The notes: generated from the letters alone by a model not told the origin. A stretch of 64,000 nt of DNA from Hirundichthys speculiger (GCA_018398805.1 JAGFBZ010000337.1:117803-181802); one strand, 5' to 3'. Shown: positions 1 through 12,248, numbered from the stretch's first letter. Numbers and translations are program-made.

Positions 1-689
1 GTTACTGACAAGTGCTGATGTTAAAAGTGTTTGAAGAACAAATGTTATAACACTTTAGCTCATTTGGCAGCAAAACATTTTAATAAGAAAGTGCATTTTA
101 CACTACTTTTGAATACATTATTTGATTTTGCGTATACAATGCGATTAATTGTGATTAATCAGGGAAATCATGCGATTTGCCGCCCCCCGTTTAAAAATTT
201 TAAACGTTGCCCAGCCCTAATATTTATATTATCTTATTCTTCTTCTACGTCTCCTCTCCTTCGTCTTTGTTGTCAATGTTTTCTTAACAGACTGGACGTA
301 GCTTTGGCGTAAGGCCGCCCCCCACAGTCTGAAGACGTAACTGCACTCAAGGGGTGTCCCATTTCTAAGTTACGAGACACTCCTGACACTGACTTTGGAG
401 GACCAAGACTGAGGGTTAAGGGAGGAATTGGAATTGGCCCTATATAGCAGGACGACAACGGCTTTAAAAGGAGGAAAAGATGTTATAGACACGTTGATCC
501 ACGTGACAAAAAAAACAAATTGTTTCAATAATCGATGGGTAGAAGTTTTGAGATGGAGGCACTTCTGTACTTCAGCATCTGTATTAGATTCTGGTATGCT
601 GACATTAATAATATTTAACATTAACAGTGCTATTCTTTTATCCTAATGCTGTGTTTTATAGTATAAAACATTTCCTGTTTGCATATATG
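1..689. other. No gene recognised; fragment of a dispersed repeat
   Basis: I see no coding exon here. The stretch at about 130-225, with paired ATTAAT/ATTAATC motifs followed by GTTGCCCAGCCCTAAT, resembles the end of a dispersed fish repeat. The short open frames have no recognisable domain. Confidence 0.4.
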
Positions 690-1426
690 TGTATACAATT
701 CCACAAAAGTTGGGACGCTGTGTAAAACGTAAATTAAAAACAGATTCAATGATTTGCAAATCTCATAAACTCATACTTGAACCTAACAGATGTTTATCAT
801 TTCATGGAAAATATGAGCTTATTTTGACTAGAAAAACATCTAAAAGAAACGTTGGAACAGGGGCTACAAAAGGCTGGAAAATAAACTGGCCCAAATTAAA
901 AACAGATGGAGGGGAATTTGACGACTAATTAGGTTAATTGGCAACAAGTCAGTAACATGACAGGGTATAAAAGGAGGTTTTCAGAGAGGCAGAGGTTCAC
1001 TAATCTGCGACAAAATACACCCAAAAATAATGGAACAATGTCAGAAAAAAATGCTTCTTAACCCAAAATTGCAAAGACTTTGAAAATCCCACCATCTACA
1101 GTACATAAAATTATCAAGAGATTCAGAGAATCAGGAGGAGTGTCTGTGTGCATGGGACCAGGATGAAGGTCAAAACTGGATGACGGAGATCTTCAGGCCC
1201 TCAGACAGCATTAAAACAGACATGATTCTCTACTGGACATCACTGCATGGACTCAGGAACACCACTGAAGCTAGATCATCAGAGAAGAAGCCATATGTGA
1301 ACACCACCCAGAAATGTCGCCATCTTCTCCGGACCAAAGCTCATCTGAAATGGTCTGAGTCAAAATGAAAACTGTGGTCAGATGATTCAAAATCTGAAGT
1401 TCTTTTGGGAAACCATGGACACCGAG
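690..1426 (+). mobile_element. Tc1/mariner-like transposon, 5' part, degenerate
   Basis: The left end (about 700-790) contains ACAATTCCACAAAAGTTGGG and GATTTGCAAATC, a start I recognise from an abundant fish DNA transposon. From about 1020 the sequence follows a Tc1-type transposase gene on the plus strand. The helix-turn-helix part has KIPPSTVHKIIKRF-like codons near 1070-1125. KKPYVNT and TKAHLKWSESK lie at 1290-1365, followed in a shifted frame by a remnant of the WSDES motif that carries the second catalytic Asp (about 1370-1400). Stops and frameshifts make it inactive. The copy breaks at about 1426, where a hAT element begins, and seems to resume near 4925. Confidence 0.7.
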
Positions 1427-4400
1427 CAGTAGCGGAACAAGTCACTGCCGGGCCGGGGGCGGGGCACATGACCGGGCCTTTTAAGCCCAATAAAACTTGT
1501 GATTATATCATTTTACAACACACACGTGCCCGCAACAGCGGGGCTTACAAGCATTACTACATTTGACACATAGCTCAAAGCATTTGATAGTAAGAGTTCA
1601 ACACCACGAAGAGCCACCACGTAATTTTGAAATCAATCAAACCGTCATGAAGTCTAACAAACCAAGAGAACAACAAAAACATTAGGCTACCTGGCCCCTA
1701 ATAATATAACAACACAAAGTCAAAGCAGTTCAGCACCACATTCTGACACCCACTTTAACGAGCAACTTCAACTAATATATCAATAACCATCAATAGCCAG
1801 TATCAATAGCTAGAACGTTTTGTAAAATAGGCACAGCGGCCCACACGTTCACGTACAAACATAGATTCAATATAAAATAGCAGGACTACTCACCACTATT
1901 GAAAGGGTACACGACGAGCCTTGCGCTCAGCGAACTCATCCACGATGCACTGTATGTCCGTCTTCTTGGCTCGTTCATGGACAACATTGCTAGTCCACTC
2001 AGTGTCTCCTGTCCCATCGTGCTCCTCAAGTGGTTTTTAATAAGCTTTAATTTGGGGAAGGAGCGCTCAGAGGTTGCAACTGTGACAGGAAGGGTCAAAA
2101 ATAAAGGGAGGGCTGTGCAAACCTCGCTGAATGTTGACGTTAGTGCTGGGTGGCCGACAATTAGCATTTTTGCCAGATCAGCGACAGACTTCTGTTTTGC
2201 GATCTGGTCCCTGAAGCAGCTTCTGAAAGAAAGCAGCTGACCAGGGAAGCTGGGGGCGATGTCTCGGCTGTAGTGTTCACTGAACCGCTGGGCAGCTTGG
2301 AGTAGCTCATCATCTCGTGCTTGCTGCAGTGTGTTGGGGTGAATTGCCTCAAACATCTCAACAGTGTCATTTAAACTGGTGAATCTTTGGGACAGTTGCT
2401 GGATGATAATATCAAGACAGGCATTTAAAACGTTCACCCGAAAGTTGCTCTCTGCGTCAGTGAGGCGACTGTCTTCAGAAAGTTCATCAAAGTGACGCTT
2501 AACTTTTCTGGCTCTGGTTGCTTCAAACTGCGTTTGACTTCCCCATTTAGTAGCTAAGGCAAGACTGTCAGACTTAGCCTAATCAAATTGCTCCCTAAAT
2601 TCCATCAAAACACTAATAGCATTTTGCAGAAGAGTAGATGCTTTGAGAATATCCGCGTCCTTAGCTTGCAATAACTGTGAAGCAGCATGACCAAAAGTAT
2701 GAAGGAAAATGCGCTTATGGCATTCTCGAGCGCACTTGCTTCATCATGCTCATCTTTTTTGTCACTGGTGAGGGATATTTTGAGGAGGGCTTTTATGATA
2801 TCTCCGTATCTGTGCCTTAATGCAAAAAGCGCATTATGTTGAGAAGACCAGCGAGTGGGACATAGTCGTTTTAATGTGACATTTCTGCTCTCTGGCGTCA
2901 TAAAATCACAGAGGAGCATCTCTACAGTCATAGAACTGCTTCACTCCAGGGACATTTTTAACAGTCGTTGAGAGCTAAATTGAGATTATGAGCAGCGCAA
3001 TGAACATAACGGGCGAGGGGCTCCTTCTCTGTTATTCTTGCCTGTACGCCTGAATACACACCGCTCATATTAGCAGCCCCGTCATAACCCCATCCACGGC
3101 ATTTTGAGAGATCTACTCTGTTTTTCGTCAGCCGAGGGTCGGCACGCCAAGGCCCACGCTTTCGGCTGCCACCCATAACACACTGCACCCGACTCCCATG
3201 GCCCTCCCTGCGGGTGGTGGGCCCACGGTAAACGTAGCGGTAAACCTGACTCAACTGGTCTATTTTTGACACATCTTGTGTTGTGTCCATGATAATGGAA
3301 TAAAATGGGGCATCGTTTAATTCATCAATTATGTCAGCTCTCACACGTTGTGATAATATGTAAATAATCTCATCTTGAATCTGGTGACTTAGGTATTTCA
3401 CTGACCCTTCTGGTCGATTGATTAGCTCTTTCAAAATAGGGTCGTAGCAAGCTAATAATTCCATTATGGACAAGAAGTTGCCAGCATTTCCCTTACCTAG
3501 AGCCTCCCTATGCCCCCTGAATGCCAGGTTGCATGAAGCCAGAGTGAGAGTTACATTTACAATGCGCTCCACCACCTGTCTCCAAAACAAAGCAGCAGCA
3601 CGTATATTTCTCTCCATTTCAGTGTCTATTGTGCCGTTGAGATTCCACTGCTGGTAGACTATGCATGCATCAAGATGTATTTGAGTAGATTCATGCTTCT
3701 CAATTTTGGCGGAAAGATGTTTCCAGTCTTTTATTCCATTTACCCATGCATTGTTGTGGTAGGGTGCGTTTCGGCTGGCAAAAAGCCAGCAAGGCTCACA
3801 TTAACAGCGGTCTAATTTTGGAGAGTAGCACATCCAACTGCGGGAAAGTTTCATCCCAGTTTTAGTGGTAGATGTGTAATAACTCTCTGAAAAACACCGA
3901 TTGTACTTATCGGTGGGAAATGGACCCTTGGGTCTGGATGGGCCCATCTTGAGGATATATCTCTTAATGTCGGCGTCCTGGATGTTTTCAGTGAAATTTG
4001 CCCGATCAGTCGGAAAACACTCCAGAGGAGGGGTTTCATCCTCCACCCGAAGCGTGAGGAGGAGACCTGCTGCTTTCATTTCCAGTGTACGATACTTCCT
4101 TTTGCAGCGTGGATGAGGAGGGCTGCTGGTCAAGGATCAGGTCCAGCTTTCCCCTGGAGCAGCTAGCAACTGCAGAGTCCCCAACATCACTGCTATACAA
4201 CCAAGAGACAAATAAGAGGATATAAGCTAATGTTAGCGGCCGGGCTACTCTGATAACAACCACATCAACAGTTTACAACTAACTCACGTATTGTTTTCAG
4301 TGTCAGTGATTGTGAGAAATTGTACCTATAAATCTGGCTCCCTGACCGCGCTGAACAACAATGTCAGGTTCATCTCCAGGATTGGGATGAACAAAATACG

Positions 4401-4600
4401 TGTCCAGCTTTTTAAGTTTCGTTTTCTCCTGCGCTCTTTTTTCCCTTTCTTTGCGTTTTGTCGCTCCACTTTGATGTTTATATGAACTGCCACTCATAAT
4501 TACATTAGTCTTTGATCCAACTAGCCTCCACCGCGTTGACTCTGTTGACAAGTGACTGATGATGACGCTGATAGATGGCTGTTGATGACGATTTTACCCA
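1427..4600 (-). mobile_element. hAT transposon of the ZMYM1-like (TTF zinc finger) type, degenerate
   Basis: This block separates the two halves of the Tc1-like copy and carries a minus-strand hAT transposase. The left boundary is placed at CAGTAGCGGAACAAG (1427), a CAG-starting end as expected of hAT elements. No matching inverted end is seen on the right, so the right border near 4560-4600 is uncertain and that terminus is probably lost or decayed. Confidence 0.7.
1886..4551 (-). pseudogene. hAT-family transposase (ZMYM1-like), broken
   Basis: Reading leftward, the pieces are: an N-terminal basic segment (4551-4303, with KRKEREKRAQEKTKLKKLD); a TTF-type zinc-finger region (4133 to about 3640, with CEPCWLFA just after an in-frame TAA near 3801); the catalytic core (3617-2958); a TRWSSQHNALFAL block (2931-2605); and the C-terminal hATC dimerisation block (2437-1886, with SERSFPKLKLIKNHLR). 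Two acidic core motifs are visible, IIMDTTQD and GYDGAANM, matching hAT catalytic positions. Several stops and frame changes separate the pieces, so no full-length transposase can be made. The family is well supported. Any role would have been transposition, and I see no sign of domestication. Confidence 0.85.
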
Positions 4601-4924
4601 AAATACATTTGGAGATCTTGTACATTTGCACATTGTAAAGTTAACTGTGAGAGTGAACATGAAGCCAGCCATGCAGTACAACATTTAATTCACTGTGTTG
4701 AATAAAACTACATGACCAAAGTCAGTCTTAAATTTTTTTGACCAACCATGATTCATTCTGGCCGTAGCAACCTATATATAACCTCAGACAAAGCATGACA
4801 TATGTTGCGCAAAAAGTGTTGAATCCATGTATATGGAAAGTGTAACAGACACTTAGGGAAAAGGCCTGTTTCTTCATCTTTCACCGGGCCCATATCACCC
4901 ATATCACCCATATCACCGTTCCTT
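4601..4924. other. Unassigned spacer between repeat fragments
   Basis: No gene seen. It contains three head-to-tail copies of a 10-bp unit, CCATATCACC, at about 4889-4918. Part of it may be decayed Tc1-like sequence. Confidence 0.4.
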
Positions 4925-5110
4925 TCCATATCTGGAAAGGAACCATCAAAGCTGAAGAGCACAGGAGTTTTAGAGCAGCACCTGCTCCCATTCAAACAAC
5001 ATCTCCTTCAGGGAAGACCTTGCATATTTCAGTAAGACAATGCTAAACTACAAATCCATCACAACAGCATGACTCCACAGGAGAAGAGTCCAGGAGCTTA
5101 AAGAAGAAAT
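4925..5110 (+). mobile_element. Tc1/mariner-like transposon, internal continuation
   Basis: TCTGGAAAGGAACCATCAA, then CTCCTTCAGGGAAGACC and CAGTAAGACAATGCTAAAC, are read on the plus strand. They match the DDE-domain part of the same Tc1-like family that begins at 690; the AAGACAATGC stretch encodes the QDNA-type motif. Orientation and order fit one copy split by the hAT element. The 3' terminal repeat is not recognised after 5110. Family membership is recalled, not computed. Confidence 0.6.
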
Positions 5111-5409
5111 ATTTAATTAGAAATAAGTGTCAGCTTTGCCAGTGAAAATCAGTGTGTCCTCTATTTTAATGAAGACTCTCCAGAATGTTTTCAGACCTTT
5201 TCATGTTATTTCATTTTGTTTATTCATCTTGAGATAGAATCAATTCGTTTTTCTCCATCCAGTGACAAATAATGTAGAACATGCAAAAGTGTTGATCCAG
5301 AGCCAGTTTTTGGTTTCTTCTGGACTACTGGTGAACTACTGTTTGATCTTTTGTCCATGCGGATGGAAAAATAAGCTTCCTCGCCACTGAAAACACATCT
5401 ACTAATAAT

Positions 5410-7052
5410 ATGCTGCATCTCTGCCAACAGGACACCCTAAATGTTCCACACGCAGCAAATGCAGGTCTCAAGTCCTTCAGTTTAACTCTTAATAAATGTA
5501 ACACCATGTTTCTTGGAGGAGTTTGTGAAAGTGACATTTTAGAAGCAGTAAAAGAATTTAAGAGCAAAAAATCCATGGACTATAATGACATAAATATGTC
5601 ACTTATAAAAGAGGTTATTTTTTGTGTCCTTGAACCATTAACGTATATCTGTAACAAATCTTTTCAAACTGGTATTTTTCCAGATAAGATGAAAATAGCC
5701 AAAGTAATCCCAATTTATAAAAATGGAGATAAGCAATTTGTGTCAAATTACAGACCAGTTTCTTTACTGCCCCAATTCTCTAAAATTCTTGAAAAATTGT
5801 TTGTAAAGAGATTAGATTCCTATATTGAGAAATATGATTTATTGAATGAGCATCAGTATGGATTTAGAAGAAATCGCTCAACATCATTAGCAGTGATGGA
5901 ATTTGTAGAAAATATTACAACAGTTGTAGATAATAAGCAGTTTGGAGTAGGTGTGTTTATTGATCTACGTAAAGCATTTGATACGATCGATCACTCCTTA
6001 CTTCTACAGAAATGTGAGCGGTATGGTATAAGAGGTATAACACAACTTTGGTTACGAAGTTATTTAAATAATAGGTTTCAATATGTGAGCACTGACGATA
6101 TTAAATCTCATCTGAAGCATGTAACTTGTGGAGTTCCACAAGGCTCAGTGTTGGGACCAAAGTTATTTATACTTTACATAAATGATATTTGTACCGTAAG
6201 TGATACATTGAAATATGTTGTTTTTGCAGATGATACTAATTTATTTTGTTCAGGAGGGAACATAAAGGAGTTGTTAAAAACTGTAGAAATTGAATTGATG
6301 AAATTAACCAAATGGTTTGCTTTAAATAAACTATCGCTAAATGAAAATAAAACTAAATTTATGTTGTTTGGTGGTAAACGGACTAACATTGAGATAAAAC
6401 TGAAATTAAAACAACGTTGAAATTGAAAGAGTGTATGAAACTAACTAAGTTTTTGGGAGTAATAATAGATGACAAACTATGTTGGAAGCCTCACATAAAA
6501 CATGTAAAACAGAAATTATCTAAGTCTATTTCTGTTCTTTACAAAACAAGAGATTTATTGAATAAAAGCTGCCTTCATTTGCTGTACTTTTCACTTGTGA
6601 TGCCTTATATGACATATTGTGTTGAAATTTGGGGAAATACATACAAAACGAACTTAGATCCAATAATTAAACTGCAGAAAAGTGCTATTAGGATAATAAA
6701 TGGAGCTGGATACCGTGATTCTACAAATCAGCTTTTTATAAGATCACACACATTAAAATTTTTGGACATTGTATATTTAAAAACCTTAGAAATTATGTTT
6801 CGAGTTGTAACTAAGACAATTCCTATTTGTATTCAAGAAATGTTTAAGCCAAGACAGGTGGTTTATAATTTAAAGGGGTTATTAATGTTTGAAACTTGCA
6901 GAGTTAGAACTAATTTAAAGTATAGATGTGTGTCAGTTTTGGGTGTAAAATTATGGAACGGATTGAACGATGAAATAAAAATGTGTAATTCTGTGTTAAT
7001 CTTCAAGAAGACTTTAAAATCTAATATTATTAAAAATTATAAGGAAATTTGA
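5410..7052 (+). pseudogene. LINE reverse transcriptase, single frameshift
   Basis: The first frame (5410-6420) holds the RT palm: YRPVSLLPQFSKILEK, FIDLRKAFDTIDH (first catalytic Asp), GVPQGSVLGP and the catalytic box FADDTN. The second frame (from 6417 to 7052) continues with TKFLGVIIDDKLCWKPHI and the C-terminal region. The two overlap by 4 bases with a one-base frame slip near 6410-6420, so the original protein is broken once. The frame is otherwise long and open, which suggests a fairly young insertion. Codon use is AT-rich compared with the host exons. It copied its own RNA into the genome by target-primed reverse transcription. The exact clade is not certain. Confidence 0.9.
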
Positions 7053-7237
7053 TTGAATTAAATTTTTCTGTTTATGTTATGTGTTTTGTAATGACGTTCT
7101 ATTGTGTAATAGTCAATTAATCTTCTGATGGTATAGGATAGGCAAAAAAATAAGCCTTGGGGCTTCAGCCTATTCCTTTTTCGGTTGTTATCTGAAATTT
7201 TCTTTTTGTAAAACATGATTTTATTTTTGTTTTAAAC

Positions 7238-7273
7238 CGAAATAAAGCATTCATTCATTCATTCATTCATTCA
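7238..7273 (+). repeat. (CATT)n tail of the LINE
   Basis: Short tandem CATT repeats directly follow the AATAAA signal. Simple-repeat tails of this kind mark the 3' end of several non-LTR clades and fix the element's orientation and right border. Confidence 0.85.
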
Positions 7274-7924
7274 AGTCCTCCTGGGGATGATTTTACAAGC
7301 TTTTCACACCTCTTCCTGAGAAAGGTCTGGTATTTTTCTTGCCATGGTTTGATGGTTTCAGAGTGTTACTGCACATTTTCAGGTCTCTCTAGTTGCTAAA
7401 CAGGTTTGAGGACTTTCGCAAAGTTTTCCTAAAGTGACGTGTGTGTTTTTTTTCGGCCAGTTGTTTTCTCACAAAAAAGTAAACCTGTATCCATCTTTCC
7501 TTTGATCTTGATTCGTTTTCCGGTGCTTTACATAGATCAGCATCCTCACAGAACGACACCATCACCTTGTCTGACCGTGAGGATGGAATAAGGGTTTGTC
7601 TCTCGAGGTCTGAGGGTTAATGACGAAAATCTCAGGCTGTCGAGGGCCGTTTGCTGCAAAGATGATTATCCTCTTGCAGACAGCCCCATCTCCACAAAGG
7701 AGCTCTGGTTCTGGATCACTGGCTTCTTAGTGACCTGTTAAACCTCTAAATCGGAATAATGGTGGCTGCTGTGCTTTCTTTTTTTTTTTTTTTTTTTGCT
7801 GAAATCTTAGTTTATTCTCTCCCACGTTTGTGGCGTGGTGCAATCTTTTTTCACAGATCTATGGACAAGTCTGTCATCCTCAGGCTTAGTTTTCATCTTG
7901 AGACTGTGCTCTGTGCTTTGCTCT

Positions 7925-7966
<42 letters not shown>

Positions 7967-8394
7967 TTGACATCTCGGAGGACACAGTTTGATCCCAGAC
8001 TGTGGAGATATGGGATACCCTCTGGTTGCAGAAGTTCTCCAGAGATGACCAGCCTTGTTCCAGTGACAGAGATGCTGCCTCCACCAAAAGATCTTACTCT
8101 GTGCAGCAATCACCAAAGTGTTCTCCACGTCTTCTCCACACTTTGACCCTACGATCCACTTGGTAGACAGGATTTGACAAATCTTTCATGAGCGTAACCC
8201 ACATACTCAGGTCTGCTGCTCGTCCTATGAATGCATGTTACTGACAAACGTAGCGCCATTTCAAAGGGAATTAATCAGGCTTTGTTACAAGAATATAGAA
8301 ATAATCTACCAAACGAAAATGTATGTACTCATTGTGCTGAGTTTACATGAGCAAGAACAGTTTGCAGAAAGATGTCATACATGCATGGCTCGAT
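7274..8394. other. No gene recognised; homopolymer tracts
   Basis: No supported exon. It contains a 19-T run (7779-7797) and a 37-G run (7925-7961). The poly-Pro and poly-Gly open frames around 7760-8146 are products of the G run. The minus-strand text at about 7500-8130 has a faint look of an old transposase, but I could not assign it. Confidence 0.4.
7925..7961. repeat. 37-nt guanine homopolymer
   Basis: Thirty-seven consecutive G on the plus strand. Its length is likely to vary between individuals and to be unreliable in an assembly. Confidence 0.95.
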
Positions 8395-9008
8395 ATAGCA
8401 TGTCTGTGGCTTGTATACAGCCTGTATGTAGCTTGTGTTTAGCTTGTATGTAGCATGTATGTAGTTTGTATGTAGCTTGCAGTAGCTTGTATGCAGGTAT
8501 TATGTAGCCTGTATGTAGCTGGTATGTAGCTCGTATGTAGCATGAATGTAGCCTGTATTTAGCTTGTATGTAGCCTGTATGTACTCTGTATGTAGCTTGT
8601 ATGTAGCATGTATGTAGCCTGTATTTAGCTTGTATGTAGTTGTATGTAGCTTGTATGTAGCATGTATGTAGCCTGTATTTAGCTTGTATGTAGCTTCTAT
8701 GTAGTCTGTATGTAGCTTGTGTTTAGCTTGTATGTAGTTGTATGTAGCTTGTATGTAGCATGTATGTAGCCTGTATTTAGCTTGTATGTAGTTGTATGTA
8801 GCTTGTATGTAGCATGTATGTAGCCTGTATTTAGCTTGTATGTAGCCTGTATGTACTCTGTATGTAGCTTGTATGTAGCATGTATGTAGCCTGTATTTAG
8901 CTTGTATGTAGTTGTATGTAGCTTGTATGTAGCATGTATGTAGCCTGTATTTAGCTTGTATGTAGCTTCTATGTAGTCTGTATGTAGCTTGTGTTTAGCT
9001 TGTATGTA
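8395..9008. repeat. 11-bp minisatellite, left block
   Basis: Tandem copies of an 11-bp unit close to TGTAGCTTGTA, with regular variants (GCATG, GCCTG, and TTTAG replacing TGTAG). A higher-order pattern of about five units recurs several times between 8590 and 8950. The array stops at 9008 and the same repeat resumes at about 12421. Confidence 0.9.
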
Positions 9009-9116
9009 GGGGAGCGTGCCTATGTTCCCTCAGCCTTATGTTCCCTCAGCCCTATGTTCCCTCAGCCCTAGTTTTCCCATGCTCAGTCAGTGGCTGAGTT
9101 ACCACTATTAACCTAA

Positions 9117-11363
9117 TTGAATTGAATTGAATTGAATTGAAAATACTTTATTAATCCCTTGCGGGAAATTCTTTCGTTGCAGTGCTCCATCCTATAAAAC
9201 AACAATATTCTACATATAAAATAAGTAAATTAACACTTTAAATACTACACAATGTACAAAAAAAATTACAAATTTACAATTTACAAATTAGGGATTTCAA
9301 AATACCCTGTCTAGTAAAAGAAAAAAGAAAAGTAACCTAGTGTAAACAGACAGATATATACAGTGAAATGATCCAGAGATAATACAGATTTTACAGATTT
9401 AGATTGATTTGTTGTATAGTTTGATGGCCACTGGCAGGAATGATTTCCTGTAGCGCTCTGTGGTGCATCGAGGTGGAATGAGTCTGTTACTGAAGGTGCT
9501 TTTTTGTCTGGCCAGCCCTTCATGGAGAGGATGCGAGGAGTTGTCCAGCATGGCTCTTATTCTGGACAACATCCTTCTCTCCAACACTACTGTCAGAGAG
9601 TCCAGCTCCTCCCCAACCACGTGGCTGGCCTTGCGGATGAGTTTATTGAGTCTGTTGGCGTCCCTCACCCTCAGTCTGCTGCCCCAGCACACAACAGCGT
9701 AGAGGATGGCACTGGCCACCACCGACTCATAAAACATCCGCAGCATTGTCCGGCAGATGTTGAAGGACCTCAGCCTCCTCAGAAAATAGAGGCGGCTCTG
9801 GCCCTTCCTGTAGAGGGTGTCTGTGTTTTTTGTCCAGTCGAGTTTACTGTCCAAGTACACCCCTAGGTACTTGTACTCCTCGACTGGATCTACATTGACC
9901 CCACAGATGGAGATGGGGGTCACTGGAGCCCTGGTCCTCCTCAGGTCCACCACCAGTTCCTTGGTCTTTGCCACGTTCAGCTGCAGATGGTTCTGCTCAC
10001 ACCACGTGACAAAGTTGTCCACCACACCCCTGTACTCCGTCTCCTCACCCTTAGTGATACATCCAACTACTGCAGAGTCATCAGAAAACTTCTGAAGGTG
10101 GCAGGTCTCTGTGCAGTAGCTGAAGTCCGTGGTGTATAGGGTGAAGAGGAAGGGAGAGAGGACGGTCCCCTGCGGTGCCCCGGTGTTGCTGATCACTATA
10201 TCTGACCTACAGTTCTGCAGACGCACATACTGTGGTCTGCCAGTCAGGTAATCAACAATCCAGGACACCAGGGGGGGCTCCACCTGCATCGTTGTCAGTT
10301 TCTCACCCAGTAGAGCTGGCCTGATGGTGTTGAATGCACTAGATAAGTCAAAAAACATGACTCTCTCAGTGCTCGCCGGCTTGTCCAGGTGAGCGTAGAC
10401 ACGGTTGAGCAGGTAGATGATGGCATCCTCTACTCCTAGTCGGGGCTGGTAGGCGAACTGAAGGGGGTCTAGCAGAGGTTGGACCATGGGCCGGAGCTGC
10501 TGCAGGATGAGTCTCTCCAGGGTCTTCATGATGTGTGACGTCAGTGCCACGGGTCTGTAGTCCTTAGATCCGCTGGGGTGCGGTGTCTTTGGCACAGGAA
10601 CGATGCATGACGTCTTCCACAGCACAGGGACCCTGTGAAGACTCAGGCTCAGGCTGAAGATGTGGTGCAGCACTCCACACAGCTGGGGGGCACAAGCTTT
10701 CAGCACCCTGGGGCTCACACCATCAGGGCCTGCAGACCTGCCTGTGTGGAGTTTCCTCAGCTGTGTCCTCACCTGGTCAGCACTGATGTGAAGTGTGGAG
10801 GTGTCCGGTGGGGGAGGGGTGGAGGTGTGGTGTTGGAGAGTGTCAGGGGAGGAGGTGTGCGTGGGGCCATCTCTGGAGGAAGAGGGGTTGTAGGAGGGGG
10901 GAGGAAGAGAGAGTGGAGTGGGTGCTAACTGCAGACCCACAGCAGAGGAGCCCATGGGGGGGTGAGCCGGGGTCACTGTGTCAAATCTGTTAAAGAACAG
11001 ATTCATCTCGTTCGCCCAGTCCACTTTGCCCCCAACTCCTCCGTTGCTGGTAGGTCTGAAGCCAGTGATGGTTCTCATTCCACTCCAGACCTCTCTCATG
11101 TTGTTCTGCTGGAGTTTCATCTCCAGCTTCCTCCTGTAGTTCCGTTTAGCCTCCTTGATCTTTACCCTCAGCTCCCTCTGGATTGTTCACACCTCCTCCC
11201 TATTGCCAGCAGTGAAGGCCCTCTTCTTGCTGTTGAGGATGACTTTGACTTCCTTTGTCACCCACGGCTTGTTATTTGGATAACAAAGGACAGTCTCCGG
11301 TGGAACGATGGTGTCAACACAGAAGTTGATGTAGCCCGTTACACACTCTGTGAGCCCATCAAT
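9117..11363 (-). mobile_element. Non-LTR retrotransposon (L2/Rex1/CR1-like), 5'-truncated
   Basis: A minus-strand LINE. Its 3' tail is the (ATTGA)n run at 9117-9140, preceded by the TTTATTAATCCCTTGCGGG stretch common at the ends of fish LINEs. The coding region extends up to at least 11360, where a Harbinger-type element begins. I could not show that LINE sequence continues beyond that element. Confidence 0.85.
9399..11363 (-). pseudogene. LINE reverse transcriptase, one in-frame stop
   Basis: A long minus-strand frame runs from 11120 to 9399 (573 codons). In order it contains AGPDGVSPRVLK, YRPVALTSHIMKTLERL, FFDLSSAFNTI (first catalytic Asp), GAPQGTVLSPFLF, the SDDS form of the catalytic box, and a C-terminal block ending RYRKSFLPVAIKLYN. 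The same frame is readable upstream to about 11360 (endonuclease-RT linker with NNKPWVTKEVK). It is interrupted by one TGA at 11187-11189, so the apparent start at 11120 is not a true start. Apart from that stop the frame is remarkably intact, suggesting a recent copy. Confidence 0.9.
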
Positions 11364-12074
11364 GGCTGCGGTTACATGATGTTTCTTAATTCGGAATTAA
11401 AATTAGGAATTAAATAATTCCGAATTAAACTATTTTCCTTCGAGTTTACATGGAAATAGTAATTCCGAATTAAGGTTTACATGGAAAACACGTTAGTTCG
11501 GCTTTATCCAACTCCGCTTTAGGTCTGGGGGTTGGGAAGAGTTCTGATTGGATGGGGGGGGCGGACGTATTTACATCTACCGGAAGAAAACAAACTTAGC
11601 TAACTGGTTAGCAACAACATTCCACTTATTTTTGACCTGGGTGGCGTCTCTATCTGCGAAACCTCTTTCATTTAACCTGGCCGCTTTGAAAAGCTCACAA
11701 TTTTTATGTTTCCTGCCATCTGTTCTTTTAATTATTTCCAGTTCCTTCAAGCTATTTATTAAATAAATCGTCTCTGCTCTTGAACACCGTTTACTGCGGC
11801 TGCCGGAATATAAGCGTCATCGCGACAGACGGGCAAGAGAACGAGCATGCGCAGAAAGACGGGAATTAATTTAAAGAGGAATGAGTGTTTACATGACCGC
11901 GGAATTACTTAATGCGGAATTAAAATGGGAATAAACCAGCCACTTACTTCGGAATTAAGTTAATTCGGAATTGACATTTTCATATGGAATTAAGTGTTTA
12001 CATGGTAACTTTTATTCGGCTTTAATTTTAATTCTGAATTAAAGAGGAATTAAACTTCCCATGTAAACGCACCC
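11364..12074 (-). mobile_element. PIF/Harbinger-like non-autonomous element, copy A
   Basis: Bounded by GGCTGCGGTTACATG at the left and CATGTAAACGCACCC at the right, with AAT on both sides as a 3-bp target duplication (11361-11363 and 12075-12077). The interior is rich in AATTCGGAATT-type motifs. On the minus strand it carries the same Myb/SANT-like exon that is open in copy C. Copies B and C lie in asb11 intron 2. Confidence 0.75.
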
Positions 12075-12120
12075 AATGGCTTAACACAGGCACTAACGTT
12101 ACCAAACGGCTGTGTTATAT

Positions 12121-12248
12121 TACCCCACTAATAATGTCCAGAATGTTACCAAACTTCTACAGTAGTACAAATAGTGTTAGTACTCATAAAATGAGGTGTT
12201 AGAAAGTTTGTAAGTACACCAGAAATTCCAGACATTATTAGTGGGGTA
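12121..12248. repeat. Inverted repeat (hairpin)
   Basis: Perfect 18-bp arms: TACCCCACTAATAATGTC at 12121-12138 and its reverse complement at 12231-12248. The flanking sequence is also partly complementary. It lies inside the composite insert and may be part of that element's own structure. Confidence 0.85.

Larger units (their letters stand above)
5410..7273 (+). mobile_element. Non-LTR retrotransposon (jockey/CR1/Rex-like), 5'-truncated
   Basis: A plus-strand reverse transcriptase reading frame is followed by an AT-rich 3' UTR that ends in AATAAAG and a (CATT)n tail. The element is truncated at its 5' end: only the RT and C-terminal part of the second ORF remain, with no endonuclease domain. 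The 5' border lies at or before 5410 and is not sharply defined. Confidence 0.9.

Noticed and set aside
1899..2240. Plus-strand 113-codon ORF
   Set aside because: Antisense shadow of the hAT transposase C-terminal block, which carries the recognisable hATC motif on the minus strand.
7759..8146. Poly-Gly and poly-Pro ORFs
   Set aside because: Produced by the 37-G homopolymer. The flanking residues show no known domain.
9460..11417. Plus-strand ORFs of 66-151 codons
   Set aside because: Antisense shadows of the minus-strand LINE reverse transcriptase.
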